DNA of 59,749 bases from Candidatus Methanoperedens sp. (GCA_027460585.1 JAPZAP010000039.1:1-59749); one strand, 5' to 3'. Shown: positions 42,693-52,094, counted from the first letter of the stretch. Numbers and translations are program-made. The notes: a model not told the origin generated them from the letters alone.

Positions 42693-43856
42693 TTATGCTT
42701 TGGTTGGTACCGATTGCATAAAGTTCTTCATGAAATCTACAATATTTGGATTATTTTTCGCAAATTGTATAAAGTCCATTGTAATTTCTGAATCCTTCCC
42801 TTCTATTTCTAAAGCAGCTTTGATGTCAAGAGCCATTCCGCACTTGGAGCAGAACTTGGTAGTCGGAGAATTCATTACACTGCATCGGGTGCATTTCTTT
42901 GGACTCATTTGAACATCCTTTTTTTCTTCGGTGACTATCCCGTGCATCTTCAGAAGTGCATCATCAACGTCTCTGCCTGAAAGGTGGACATAAATGGCTG
43001 CCATATCGCTCCCCTGAACCCAACCAAGGTACTGTTTCATCTGGGCTTCAGTGAGATGTTTCGCCAGATGAGTGCTCCTGCTGTGCCTGAATAAGTGTGG
43101 GTGGATTCTTTTCTTTATTCCTGCCTTTTCAGCTATCCTTTTTAAATGCATTCTGATAGCACCGTATTGCAGGGGTACATTCCTGCCAACTGTTCCTATC
43201 CCGACCCAGACAAATGCCTCTGGATTATCTCTGAAAGGATGATTTTCAAGCCAGGTAGCCAAGTAAGGTGATGAAAAGATTATTCTTACTCTTCGCATGC
43301 CCGTCTTGCCGTCCACGATGAGAACGGCTCCGTACTGGTCAAACTTCATATGCTTGATCTTCAAGTTACCAATTTCGCTTATTCTGGCGCCGCTCTCATA
43401 AAGGCAGGCTACGAGTGCTCTATCCCTGGGATGCTCGCAGGCGTTGATCATTTTCTCGATCTCTTCCTCACTGAGCATATCTTCAGGAAGCTTCCTTGAA
43501 TCTTTTTTCAAGGGTATTTTTATCCAGTCAACAATATCTTCCCTGCCAAGCCATCTGAAGAATTTTCTGATGAGACTCTTGTAGTCGTGCTTCGTCCTAT
43601 CTGCCCTGTCCATGCGCTCAATACGGCCTACAAGCGTCATCATATCCTGCTTAGACATGCTATTGAAATCCTGTCCGATCATGTCGGCCAGGACCTTAAG
43701 TTCAATCAGGTGTTTCAACACTCTGGCTATCTTTAGACCTTCAGAAAAACAGTTGCTCTCAAAATTAAAAATACACTGTTTGTTTGCCTCGGTGATATTT
43801 GAATTTTTTATTCTCTCTTCAGTTGATTTGAGACTTTTTTCATGGTTGTACAACAT
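42693..43856 (-). CDS. Tyrosine recombinase (integrase) with C-terminal zinc ribbon
   Basis: 387 aa. N-terminal SAM-like core-binding domain (DYKSLIRKFFRWLGREDI), then the catalytic domain with R158 (ESGARISEI), K184 (VDGKTG), H254-x2-R257 (HPHLFRHSR), W279 (YLGW) and nucleophile Y289 (AAIYVHLS). A C-terminal extension has a zinc ribbon C-x2-C...C-x2-C (CTRCSVMNSP, FCSKCG), common in archaeal XerA-like integrases. It lies 90 bp from tRNA-Leu, whose 3' end is the attachment site, so it should catalyse integration and excision of the element. All catalytic residues are intact. Confidence 0.93.
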   Translation of the reverse strand: MLYNHEKSLKSTEERIKNSNITEANKQCIFNFESNCFSEGLKIARVLKHLIELKVLADMIGQDFNSMSKQDMMTLVGRIERMDRADRTKHDYKSLIRKFFRWLGREDIVDWIKIPLKKDSRKLPEDMLSEEEIEKMINACEHPRDRALVACLYESGARISEIGNLKIKHMKFDQYGAVLIVDGKTGMRRVRIIFSSPYLATWLENHPFRDNPEAFVWVGIGTVGRNVPLQYGAIRMHLKRIAEKAGIKKRIHPHLFRHSRSTHLAKHLTEAQMKQYLGWVQGSDMAAIYVHLSGRDVDDALLKMHGIVTEEKKDVQMSPKKCTRCSVMNSPTTKFCSKCGMALDIKAALEIEGKDSEITMDFIQFAKNNPNIVDFMKNFMQSVPTKA

Positions 43857-43945
43857 TCTTACTTCACTCTCCGTTCTATTGCTTAAGCCTTAAGAGAGCA
43901 AGGTGAAAGTATTCCTAAAAAAGACCGATTTGAACTTGTAGTAGC

Positions 43946-43965
43946 ATGCGGGGGAAGGGATTTGA
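43946..43965. repeat. attR within tRNA-Leu 3' end
   Basis: ATGCGGGGGAAGGGATTTGA, identical to 10680-10699. It covers the last 19 nt of the tRNA gene plus one base. The gene side keeps a complete tRNA. Confidence 0.85.
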
Positions 43966-44029
43966 ACCCTTGAATTCCTGCGAAACAGGATCTTAAGTCC
44001 TGCACCTTTGGCCGCTTGGTTACCCCCGC
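43947..44029 (-). tRNA. tRNA-Leu(TAA)
   Basis: Class II tRNA with acceptor GCGGGGG/CCCCCGC, anticodon stem GCAGGA/TCCTG with loop CTTAAGA (anticodon TAA), a long variable arm (TTTCGCAGGAA region), T-arm AAGGG-TTCAAAT-CCCTT and discriminator A. No intron. It is the integration target of the adjacent element. Confidence 0.95.
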
Positions 44030-44091
44030 ACAGGGAGTGACGTTAAATATCCCTTGGGTTACTTTAAACTAACGCCCCATTCGGCATAATT

Positions 44092-45108
44092 ATGTATAAT
44101 CCGTTTCTATTACGGTCTATGTCCTTACCATTTGTAACATTCTCGCGAAATGTATTCATCCCTCTTACCAACATTTGCAGGAACAGGTGCGGATACTGCG
44201 GGTTCAGGCGGGACATGGGTCACCACGAAGCAAAACTTCTCACACCCGATGAAGTCAGGGATATAATTTCAAGAGGCGCTCGCGCAGGTTGCTCTGAAGC
44301 GCTTTTCACATTCGGGGAACGTCCGGAGGAAGTTCCCGGCTTTAACAAATGGCTTTTTGACCTTGGTTATGATAATATCATTGATTATCTCGTTGAATTA
44401 TGCAAGCTTTCGATAAGCATTGGTCTTTTGCCTCACAGCAACCCCGGCATCCTTCAAAGATCCGAATTTGAAAAATTAAAGCCCTATAATGCCAGCATGG
44501 GGCTGATGCTTGAGACCACAGCATCGATCAAAGGACATGACGGCTGTGCCGGAAAAAACCCCAAAACTCGCATAAGGACGATCGAATATGCAGGCGAACT
44601 CAAGATCCCGTTTACGACAGGTATTCTCGTGGGAATTGGTGAAACATGGGAAGACAGGGTCCGTTCGTTGAATAAAATAAAAGAAATCCATGAGAAATTC
44701 GGTCATATCCAGGAAGTCATAATCCAGAATTTCATCCCAAAACCTGAAACTTTGATGGGTTCATACAATGGTCCCGGAATTGAGGACATGAAGAAAACAG
44801 TTTCAATGGCAAGACAACTTCTTCCCCCTGATATCGCGATACAGGTGTCACCTAACCTGATCTCCCCTCGTGAATTGATAAAGTGCGGCGCATCTGATCT
44901 TGGGGGCATTTCGCCAGAAACTATAGACTATATCAATCCTGAATCCCCATGGCCGAATTTGATGGAACTTCGATCCATGGCAAATGTTCCACTTCGTGAG
45001 CGGCTGCCATTATATCCGAAATATATTAAAGAGGGATGGTACAGCGCTGAGTTGAAACATCTCATAGGTGCTCTTTCTGATGCAGAAGGATTTCGGAAAA
45101 CTTATTAA
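44092..45108 (+). CDS. cofG: FO synthase subunit CofG (7,8-didemethyl-8-hydroxy-5-deazariboflavin synthase)
   Basis: 338 aa. Radical SAM motif C29-x3-C33-x2-C36 (NICRNRCGYCGF). Family blocks: GERPEEVPGFNKWL, LPHSNPGIL, GILVGIGETWEDR and GISPETIDYINPESPWP. With CofH it condenses tyrosine-derived and diaminouracil units into FO, the deazaflavin core of coenzyme F420. An internal ATG at 44119 is a possible start. cofH follows after 65 bp, so they are likely cotranscribed. Essential for F420-dependent methane metabolism. Confidence 0.95.
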   Translation: MYNPFLLRSMSLPFVTFSRNVFIPLTNICRNRCGYCGFRRDMGHHEAKLLTPDEVRDIISRGARAGCSEALFTFGERPEEVPGFNKWLFDLGYDNIIDYLVELCKLSISIGLLPHSNPGILQRSEFEKLKPYNASMGLMLETTASIKGHDGCAGKNPKTRIRTIEYAGELKIPFTTGILVGIGETWEDRVRSLNKIKEIHEKFGHIQEVIIQNFIPKPETLMGSYNGPGIEDMKKTVSMARQLLPPDIAIQVSPNLISPRELIKCGASDLGGISPETIDYINPESPWPNLMELRSMANVPLRERLPLYPKYIKEGWYSAELKHLIGALSDAEGFRKTY

Positions 45109-45173
45109 CTCGTATCTCATAAACACTCCAAAATTCTGGTGTTAATATTCAGAAATTACAAAGTCTTCAGAAA

Positions 45174-46244
45174 TTGCATAGCATCCAACGAAGCATTCAC
45201 GACGATCGTATCTATCGCGCCGAGACAGGAGAATGCTCGATGGATGATGCGTTTGAACTGTACGATAATCCCAATGTACTATTTCCCCTTGCTGACAGGC
45301 TCAGGAAAAAAGCTGTAGGGGACATCGTCACATACATCGTGAACAGGAACATCAATTTTACGAACAGGTGCATTGGGACGTGTAAATTTTGCGCTTTCAA
45401 GAAGGAGGACGGGTATATCCTGTCAATTCATGATATTCTTGAAAAAACAAAAGAGGCTGTCGATGTGAACGCCACAGAGGTATGCATCCAGGGAGGGCTA
45501 CTTGCGGACTGGGATGTTTCTAATTATTGTGAGATCCTTGAGAGTATTAAGAAAGTGTATCCGCACATTCATATCCATGCGTTCTCTCCAATGGAAGTAT
45601 TCCATGCAGCACGAAACAGCAATTTAAGTTATAAAGAAACACTTCTGCGCCTGAGGGCATCAGGACTTGGCTCTATGCCCGGGACAGCCGCTGAAATACT
45701 TGTTGACCGGGTAAGGGAAGAGATTTGTCCCGATAAGCTTACAGCGCATGAATGGATGGAAATCATCACAACAGCGCATTATTCAGGGATTCCAACAACT
45801 GCAACCATAATGTATGGGCATATCGAAACCCTTGCGGAACGGATCGAGCACCTGTTCATAATCCGCGATATCCAGAAAAAGACTGGCGGTTTCACGGAAT
45901 TTGTGCCCCTGCCTTTCATGCCATCGAATAACTTGCTTGGGGAAGGAAATCATATTTCAAGGGGATTTGAAGACCTGAAATTCCATGCGCTTGCAAGAGT
46001 GCTCCTGTATCCATATATCAAGAACATCCAGGCGAGCTGGGTAAAAATGGGAACGGAACTGGCTCAATCGGCTCTTATGTGCGGGGCGAACGACCTTGGC
46101 GGAACGCTGATGGAAGAAAAGATCTCAAAGAGTGCTGGTGCAACGAACGGGGAATATATGGCGCCGGATGATTTTGGAAAAATGATACGGCAGATAAATA
46201 GAATTCCGAGGCAGCGCGATACTTTGTATGGGCAAGTGGGATGA
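45174..46244 (+). CDS. cofH: FO synthase subunit CofH
   Basis: 356 aa. Radical SAM motif C66-x3-C70-x2-C73 (TNRCIGTCKFCAF). Family blocks: ATEVCIQGGL, HIHAFSPMEVFHAA, GSMPGTAAEILVD, GGFTEFVPLPFM and CGANDLGGTLMEE. It converts tyrosine and 5-amino-6-ribitylaminouracil to the CofG substrate. The start is TTG 45174, the only usual start codon in frame before the conserved part; no ribosome site is evident, so the N-terminus is uncertain. Confidence 0.94.
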   Translation: MHSIQRSIHDDRIYRAETGECSMDDAFELYDNPNVLFPLADRLRKKAVGDIVTYIVNRNINFTNRCIGTCKFCAFKKEDGYILSIHDILEKTKEAVDVNATEVCIQGGLLADWDVSNYCEILESIKKVYPHIHIHAFSPMEVFHAARNSNLSYKETLLRLRASGLGSMPGTAAEILVDRVREEICPDKLTAHEWMEIITTAHYSGIPTTATIMYGHIETLAERIEHLFIIRDIQKKTGGFTEFVPLPFMPSNNLLGEGNHISRGFEDLKFHALARVLLYPYIKNIQASWVKMGTELAQSALMCGANDLGGTLMEEKISKSAGATNGEYMAPDDFGKMIRQINRIPRQRDTLYGQVG

Positions 46245-46283
46245 AATACATGTGTCATCTATTGAGTGAAAAATAACGAGATA

Positions 46284-46351
46284 GAACACGGACTGCGTGG
46301 ATGATGCGGGCAGATCCGTGAAAATCCGTCCGATCCGTGGAATCCGTGTTC
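46284..46351. repeat. ATCCGTG-repeat with 9-bp inverted ends
   Basis: GAACACGGA (46284-46292) and TCCGTGTTC (46343-46351) are inverted copies. Between them are GATCCGTGAAAATCCGTCC and GATCCGTGGAATCCGTG, four ATCCGT units. The motif is of the kind seen as dispersed intergenic repeats in other genomes. It lies after cofH and could act in termination. Confidence 0.55.
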
Positions 46352-46429
46352 GATTCAAACAATCTCAAAAACATAATATAGTGCGAAAAATAGACGCATT
46401 TTCACTACTATATTATTGATAAAAAAAAA

Positions 46430-46504
46430 TGGGCCCGCGGAGATTCGAACTCCGGACCTCCGCTGTGTGAGAGCGACGTCATAACCGGTCTAGACCACGA
46501 GCCC
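46430..46504 (-). tRNA. tRNA-Val(CAC)
   Basis: Acceptor GGGCTCG/CGGGCCC, anticodon stem TCGCT/AGCGG, loop CTCACAC giving anticodon CAC, T-arm CGGAG-TTCGAAT-CTCCG, discriminator A. Nearly the same body as tRNA-Val(TAC) at 4033. Confidence 0.93.
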
Positions 46505-46548
46505 TTCGTGTGCCTGATAAGTAGGTATTACTAATAAGATTTTGCTTT

Positions 46549-47727
46549 TTAATACCCCGCAAATCTTGGCTCTGTTAATTTCCTGTGGAATTCAGCTCTT
46601 CTGAGTACCTCATTGAGCGCATTTGCAGCCTCAAGTCCTTCCTTCACAGGAAGACCCCAGATGTTCCTGCCATAAATTCCACCCTCGGCCCCTGCTTTCA
46701 TCACGATCTCGGTTTGCTTTTTCAGGCTCTCTGTTGGATTGCCGGGTAGTTTTGGACCACCTGAGAAAATCACAATAGAATGAGGGGCGGCCTGTACCAC
46801 AAGACTTGCCCTGAATATTTCCTGGTCGGGCGTCAATGCTGTTTCAGCGTTTTTAGGTTCGAGGTATTTGTAAGCGATCATACTTGAGTTCTTTTTTGCA
46901 AGACTTTCGATATGCGCATCATAAGCTCTTCGGTTATCCGGCTTTACCTTTGCAGGGTATTTTGTCTTTACAATATCTGCTCCCAGTAAACCTGATCCTA
47001 TTGAAACTGCATAATGTGTCCAGTAAAGGCTGTCAGCCTGGGTCACACCCTGGAACTCTCCTTCTTTGTCCTTGAATTTGGCTTTTTCATCCAGCCCCTG
47101 GCCTCTTGCATACGCCCAAACAACTGCCGCAAGACCAACATCATGGGCTTCTCTTATGATCCCGGCAGCTCTTTCAAAGTCAGATTTTACATGCTCACCG
47201 CCCGGATAAATGGTCAATCCGATAGCAGATGCACCATATTTTAGCGCATCTTCAATAGTGCCCACGGTTGACATTAGTCCTGCGCTCTGGGGCTGTGATA
47301 TGTGTCCGTCTATTTTATAAATCAGAGGAATATCCGGCCTGAACAGGTGCTTGAACTGCCTTACGTTGCCTGGATGAAGAACATATCCTGAAAAATTGCC
47401 GCAGTTCACAAGTTCCGCTATTGCCCGCATATCTGCGCAGCCTTTTCCATGCAGGTTTATTTCCTGTGCATCTGCATCATTTTCCCAGAGGAATTCATGA
47501 CCAGGACCGTGTTCTGAACTTTTCTGGTCAAATGGCATGAAAAGCGCTGTCCCGTTTCCGGGTCCGTGAGCGTAAAGCATTCGATAGAGATTTGCTTCGA
47601 CGCCACTTTCCAGGAATCGCAGTTTTTCAAGCGAAGGGCGCACAGCCACATTTTTTGCGATATCGACCACAAGATCAACTTCATCAATATGCTTCTTAGA
47701 ATTCATTAATGTTTGAACGAAAGCCAT
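46549..47727 (-). CDS. Class I aldolase, DeoC/FbaB family (fructose-bisphosphate aldolase-like)
   Basis: 392 aa TIM-barrel aldolase of the DhnA/FbaB type. Blocks: LYAHGPGNGTALFMPFDQ, IPLIYKIDGHI (strand with Schiff-base-type Lys region), YGASAIGLTIYPGGEHVKSD, GLAAVVWAYARG, and SIVIFSGGPKL near the phosphate site. It resembles long FbaB-type class I fructose-1,6-bisphosphate aldolases (about 350 aa) more than the shorter archaeal enzymes or ADH synthase (about 265 aa). Role in gluconeogenesis is the best reading. Confidence 0.8.
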   Translation of the reverse strand: MAFVQTLMNSKKHIDEVDLVVDIAKNVAVRPSLEKLRFLESGVEANLYRMLYAHGPGNGTALFMPFDQKSSEHGPGHEFLWENDADAQEINLHGKGCADMRAIAELVNCGNFSGYVLHPGNVRQFKHLFRPDIPLIYKIDGHISQPQSAGLMSTVGTIEDALKYGASAIGLTIYPGGEHVKSDFERAAGIIREAHDVGLAAVVWAYARGQGLDEKAKFKDKEGEFQGVTQADSLYWTHYAVSIGSGLLGADIVKTKYPAKVKPDNRRAYDAHIESLAKKNSSMIAYKYLEPKNAETALTPDQEIFRASLVVQAAPHSIVIFSGGPKLPGNPTESLKKQTEIVMKAGAEGGIYGRNIWGLPVKEGLEAANALNEVLRRAEFHRKLTEPRFAGY

Positions 47728-47916
47728 AATAATTCCCTCATTTTTTTATAATATCTTGTTGTCTTTAACTTGTTCCAGACTTAAAAATTTACCGTTTTCC
47801 AACGCTTGTTGAAAAACAATTTACATAGATAAAGAAATTATTTTAATTTTGATTAATATATCGAAAAGTCCTGAATGATGGGAATTTTACCGGCGCAAAT
47901 TGAATGATAAGGTTTT

Positions 47917-50900
47917 TCAGGGGAAATTTACTTTTTTTCTAAATCTTTTACGTAATGAGACAAATAAAATTGCCATTGCGCCAAACAGGATACCAAAACC
48001 AGGTGTCGTGTTTGCCTCAGGATTTATTTTTCCACCTTCAATAGTGATGGCAATAGATGAAGCACCTCCCCACTGATCATTTAGCTGCATAGCTTCCACA
48101 TAAATTATGTGTTTACCAGGTGATATTTTTGAAACATTGATCTGGGCAACGATTTCCTCTTTCTGGGAATCAAATATACCATCCTCCGGATACATCATAA
48201 ACGTCTCTTCTGGAGAATCGATATAATATCTTCCCCCCATTACCTTGATTTTATATCCTGCAAGGGCTAACGCCTTTATGATTGTCTTATCACCTTGCGT
48301 TATCACAGAGATATTTTCCACAGAGGGTCTGACATCAAATCCCTGGATAGTATGTATATTTGTAACATGACAGTTTTCGCATACTCCATTCTTATGCTCT
48401 TCGCCACCGATGTAAATTGCACTATAATTATCCACAGTTGATGCATGACAGCTAATGCATTGTCTTGGTGATTTAAATCCCGGCGGATGATTTTGTATCC
48501 CAACGCTTCCTCCATGGCACGCATAACAAGCCCGGTTCCCTCCACCATTAATTACCGAATGTTTTCCGAGTTTGGCTACCTTTTTAACTGAAACACCATT
48601 TGCCCCATGACAAGAAAGACAGTCTCCACCGCCGTCTTTGCCGTCAAAGAGAGAGGGGGAATGAAAATCGTAAGGTATCTTTCCTACGGTAATAGTAGAA
48701 TTTTCCCAGAGCCAGCTGGCATTATATCCATCCTGTGTCTGGTTTGCTTCAATTTTCTTAATATCCATAGAAAGAGCAGTGACATTTTCCAGAACGACTA
48801 GGTTATTTGATTTTCCGTGAACAATGTCTGCAACTTTTGCCCTGAAAATAGTTATATTTCCTGGCTGGTATCCCAGATAATTTACCTGGGGCTTATATTC
48901 AAAGTACTCTCCTTTTCTAACGGTGTCATCATATGAATAATTCTCAATATTAAGTTGAATGAAAGCATCATCGCTTTCTTTTGTTATAGCGTTCAATTTA
49001 ATGGTATAATCCGGGGCAATGTTCCATGCCTCGCCTTCAAACAAGGATTTTCGCGTTACCCGGTTGATATCTATATTGAAATCAGTGTCTGTAAGGTTCA
49101 TTATTGTTCTAAGAGCATCAGTTTCATCATATTGTTTATTATCTGAAAAATTAACAAGTTCTTCCGTATAATAAATATCATTAATCTTATTATCCACCCG
49201 TTCTATGACTTTGTATTTTATTTGCGGTCTTGAGTAATAATGGCATTGATAGCATAAGCCCGATTGATTCTCGGAATGTACCCTTTTTGTTCTGAAGCCT
49301 TCAAACTGGACAAAGCTTATATTTCCTGAATAAACAAATCCGGTGAAATTAAGAACTATCACCGGGACTTTTGAACTTCCGTTGTCGATAGTCAATGTTT
49401 CTTCATAGGTATAATTTCCTAAACTGACAGCGCTTCTATCAACCAGAACGTTGTTTTTTAAAAGTTCAATAAGTGCGATCCTGTCGGTTGAGATCTCATC
49501 CACTTTCAATTTAAATATGGTTCCAAGAGCTACAGATTCACCTGCTTTAACAGTAAATTTATTACTAATCCTGTCAAGTTCCACAAGCGATGTTCTGTTA
49601 ATATTTATCCGGGTGGCATTTCCCCACTTCTCAGAATTATCCCTGTTCACGTGACAGTAAATACAATTCCTGGTATCAGGTAATGATGTAAGGATACCAT
49701 AATGTGATACTGTTGATTTTATAGTATTACCTTTTTTTATGACACTTTGTATATGACAATCCTCGCAATTAACCTGGACTGTAACATTGAAATTAACGGC
49801 ATTTTTATTATTGTCATTCAGACTCGCATTCCTGAAATGTGAATAGATCATTGGAGCCCTGTAACTCTGGCTTAAAGAGTGACAGTTATCGTCGCCGCAT
49901 TTTCTGGGTGATTTGTATTGGGGAGGATGACCTCCAGTTGGTTCTGTCCCATCCCCATGACATGCCCAGCATGCACGATTTCCACCGCCGTTGATTCCGT
50001 TATGAATGCTTTTATTAAACTCTGAAATATCTACTCTTTTGTTTAGAGGAGCGCCATTACCAATTGTGGTGTCATGACATGATATACAATTAGGTCCGCC
50101 ACCCCCGGAAGTGACGTTATGTATAAATTGGGTTGTAGAATTCGGAAAATTTGTTGAATGGCATTGTTTGCATACATTATCAGACCAACTATCAAAAGAA
50201 TGATTAAAGAAGCTCGTACCATCTCCGCCAATTTGTGGAACAAGACCAGTCTTATTCTGTATTTCAGGTGGAACCGGCGAATAGGAAGAGCCATTATAGA
50301 AATAATTCCCGGATGAAGTATTCATATAATGGCAGTTGGCACACCAATAGCTTGTATTTGTGATAATCTGGTTCACAATATTCCCGGATTGAATATTCGT
50401 AATATTTCCCAGGGGGTTCGATGAATGAACGGTATTTCCATGACAATACTTGCAGGCAGTTTTCGGGCTGGTATTATTCCAGTATGCTGGCTGGGAACCG
50501 TTCCATATGTTGCCAGAATTGGGATTCGTGCTATGCTTCAAAGGTGTTGGTATTTGAGGAGCAAGATTGAACCTGGCAAGGCCGCCATTCTGATGGCAGG
50601 TCGTGCAATCTGCAGTAGAAAGTGGAAGTTGAATAGAGGGTGGGGGCAGAGTGAAATTATGACAATCATAACAAATAGTGGCATTTATACTGGAATAACT
50701 CCCATTTTGCATTATATATTTGATATTATGGATATCGGATGGCACGCTTGTATGGCAGGATAAGCACTCTACTTTATTATTATGCCTGTTTTTCTGCAAT
50801 CTATCATTTCTATGACAATTTAGACAAAAATCAGAATTAAGAACAGGTTTGAAAATTTCTGATCCATGAAGATTGGTGTCAATTCCATGGCATGTTGTAC

Positions 50901-51498
50901 AATCCGGTTGTCCTGCGGGGTGAAATGGATACATGAAACCAGTTGTATGTTTCTTTAATTGACTGTTGTTCTGGTTTTGCATCACATCTTTATAGATAGT
51001 TGTTGAATTACTGTGACAGAAAGCACAATAACTATTACCAGGGGCTATGCCGAAACTTGCATTTATTCCGTAATGTGCAGCACTGGCATTTTTGTCAAAC
51101 ATGAAAAGAGTGGTCGTCTTATTGTGGCAATCACTGCAAAATGCATTTACTGAGACACTCGAATTTTTTATATGATTATTAACCCTTGGAGCGCCAGGGA
51201 CTGCTCCCCTGATATGACAGTCTTCACAAGTATAGGTGGCTACAGGCAATACATGGAAAGAAGATACACTTGCGTTGTAATGACATGTGATACAATCACT
51301 GCTGGTAAGATTTCCTGTACCGTCAGAGGAATTAATATTTATGTGAAACCCGAAAAGAGAATCGTTTATTGCAGGGAATTTTCCTCCTAATCCCTGAGGT
51401 TCTGAATGACAGAACATACATTCTAACGTGAGTGCGTATCCCGTATTCGCTGAATAAAATAAAAATAATAATGCAAATAAAAATAGGATCTTTTTCAT
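47917..51498 (-). CDS. Secreted multihaem c-type cytochrome, 23 haem motifs, PGF-CTERM-like
   Basis: 1193 aa with signal peptide MKKILFLFALLFLFYSANTG up to GYA. I count 22 C-x2-C-H motifs and one C-x4-C-H (CGDDNCH), in two blocks: 18 haem sites in about the first 640 residues, a beta-rich haem-poor region with one site (GLCYQCHYY), and four more after residue 960 (SCHGANG, RACYACHGG, RQCISCHAS, GVCENCH). The end TTPGFGILFGAMAILFVSLR plus basic tail is a PGF-CTERM-like signal for archaeosortase processing and lipid attachment. It should carry electrons across the pseudoperiplasm or S-layer, as in anaerobic methanotrophs. Confidence 0.92.
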   Translation of the reverse strand: MKKILFLFALLFLFYSANTGYALTLECMFCHSEPQGLGGKFPAINDSLFGFHININSSDGTGNLTSSDCITCHYNASVSSFHVLPVATYTCEDCHIRGAVPGAPRVNNHIKNSSVSVNAFCSDCHNKTTTLFMFDKNASAAHYGINASFGIAPGNSYCAFCHSNSTTIYKDVMQNQNNSQLKKHTTGFMYPFHPAGQPDCTTCHGIDTNLHGSEIFKPVLNSDFCLNCHRNDRLQKNRHNNKVECLSCHTSVPSDIHNIKYIMQNGSYSSINATICYDCHNFTLPPPSIQLPLSTADCTTCHQNGGLARFNLAPQIPTPLKHSTNPNSGNIWNGSQPAYWNNTSPKTACKYCHGNTVHSSNPLGNITNIQSGNIVNQIITNTSYWCANCHYMNTSSGNYFYNGSSYSPVPPEIQNKTGLVPQIGGDGTSFFNHSFDSWSDNVCKQCHSTNFPNSTTQFIHNVTSGGGGPNCISCHDTTIGNGAPLNKRVDISEFNKSIHNGINGGGNRACWACHGDGTEPTGGHPPQYKSPRKCGDDNCHSLSQSYRAPMIYSHFRNASLNDNNKNAVNFNVTVQVNCEDCHIQSVIKKGNTIKSTVSHYGILTSLPDTRNCIYCHVNRDNSEKWGNATRININRTSLVELDRISNKFTVKAGESVALGTIFKLKVDEISTDRIALIELLKNNVLVDRSAVSLGNYTYEETLTIDNGSSKVPVIVLNFTGFVYSGNISFVQFEGFRTKRVHSENQSGLCYQCHYYSRPQIKYKVIERVDNKINDIYYTEELVNFSDNKQYDETDALRTIMNLTDTDFNIDINRVTRKSLFEGEAWNIAPDYTIKLNAITKESDDAFIQLNIENYSYDDTVRKGEYFEYKPQVNYLGYQPGNITIFRAKVADIVHGKSNNLVVLENVTALSMDIKKIEANQTQDGYNASWLWENSTITVGKIPYDFHSPSLFDGKDGGGDCLSCHGANGVSVKKVAKLGKHSVINGGGNRACYACHGGSVGIQNHPPGFKSPRQCISCHASTVDNYSAIYIGGEEHKNGVCENCHVTNIHTIQGFDVRPSVENISVITQGDKTIIKALALAGYKIKVMGGRYYIDSPEETFMMYPEDGIFDSQKEEIVAQINVSKISPGKHIIYVEAMQLNDQWGGASSIAITIEGGKINPEANTTPGFGILFGAMAILFVSLRKRFRKKVNFP

Positions 51499-51824
51499 AT
51501 TAGCAACCTAAGTACCTCAGTATTTTATAAACCATTAATGAAACCATTTTTTATCTAGATATATTTTGGTAGTACTATTGTACAACATTTTTTTTTTAAC
51601 CTATATACTTTTTTGTAACGCATGATTTCGAAAATCATAAATATGCAGTGAACCCCCAAATATCAGACAACCTGTTAAAAAACGTTCCTATACTTATAAA
51701 TTGAATGAAAGCCAGGAATATCAAATTATTGGGGGAGAATTCTGGCGCATGATAGGGGTATTGTGTTTATACTTTCCTATACGCCAAGAAAAAGTCCACA
51801 AGATATTCTGTTCGTAATCATCTA
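51499..51824. other. Promoter region of the cytochrome gene, otherwise empty
   Basis: 326 bp, AT-rich, with TATA-like TTTATAA close to the cytochrome ATG and no open frame of note. Confidence 0.35.
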
Positions 51825-52094
51825 TCAGGAGTAATTTTTTTCATTTGACTCGCTTTTAATCGGTAATGTGAATGTGAAAACGCTCCCTTTTCTGAATTCG
51901 CTCTGTGCCCAAATTCTGCCGCCCAGCATATCCACAAGTTTTTTACTGATCGAAAGCCCAAGTCCAGAACCTTCAAAGCGGCGAGACCATCCGTTTTCAA
52001 GCTGTACGAATGGTTTGAAAAGATAATCCATGTTTTCAGGTTTTATTCCGATGCCGGTGTCAATTACACGAGTTATGACCTGACCTTCGCTGAC
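51825..52094 (-). pseudogene. Histidine kinase ATPase-domain fragment
   Basis: 90 codons open after an in-frame TAG, with N-box to G-box remains: VIDTGIGIKPENMDYLFKPF (G1), RRFEGSGLGLSISKKLVDML (G2) and GGRIWAQSE...GSVFTFTLPI. These are the last part of an HATPase_c domain. The sensor, dimerisation and H-box parts are absent from the upstream sequence, so this is a gene remnant. Confidence 0.75.

Larger units (their letters stand above)
10681..43965. mobile_element. 33.3-kb element integrated in tRNA-Leu(TAA)
   Basis: Bounded by 20-nt direct repeats (10680-10699 and 43946-43965), the right copy being the 3' end of an intact tRNA-Leu gene. A tyrosine recombinase (42693-43856) lies 90 bp inside the right end. 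The interior encodes a primase-helicase, a family A DNA polymerase, several ribbon-helix-helix and HTH proteins, repeated promoters and diverse cargo. This is the standard architecture of an integrative plasmid or provirus. I saw no capsid, terminase, portal or conjugation genes, so plasmid-like is more likely than viral. Both flanks carry housekeeping genes. Confidence 0.85.

Noticed and set aside
46549-47727. ADH synthase (first enzyme of the archaeal DHQ pathway), suggested by nearby aroE and tyrA
   Set aside because: The protein is about 130 aa too long for that family, 6 kb away from aroE, and its motifs fit FbaB-type aldolases better.
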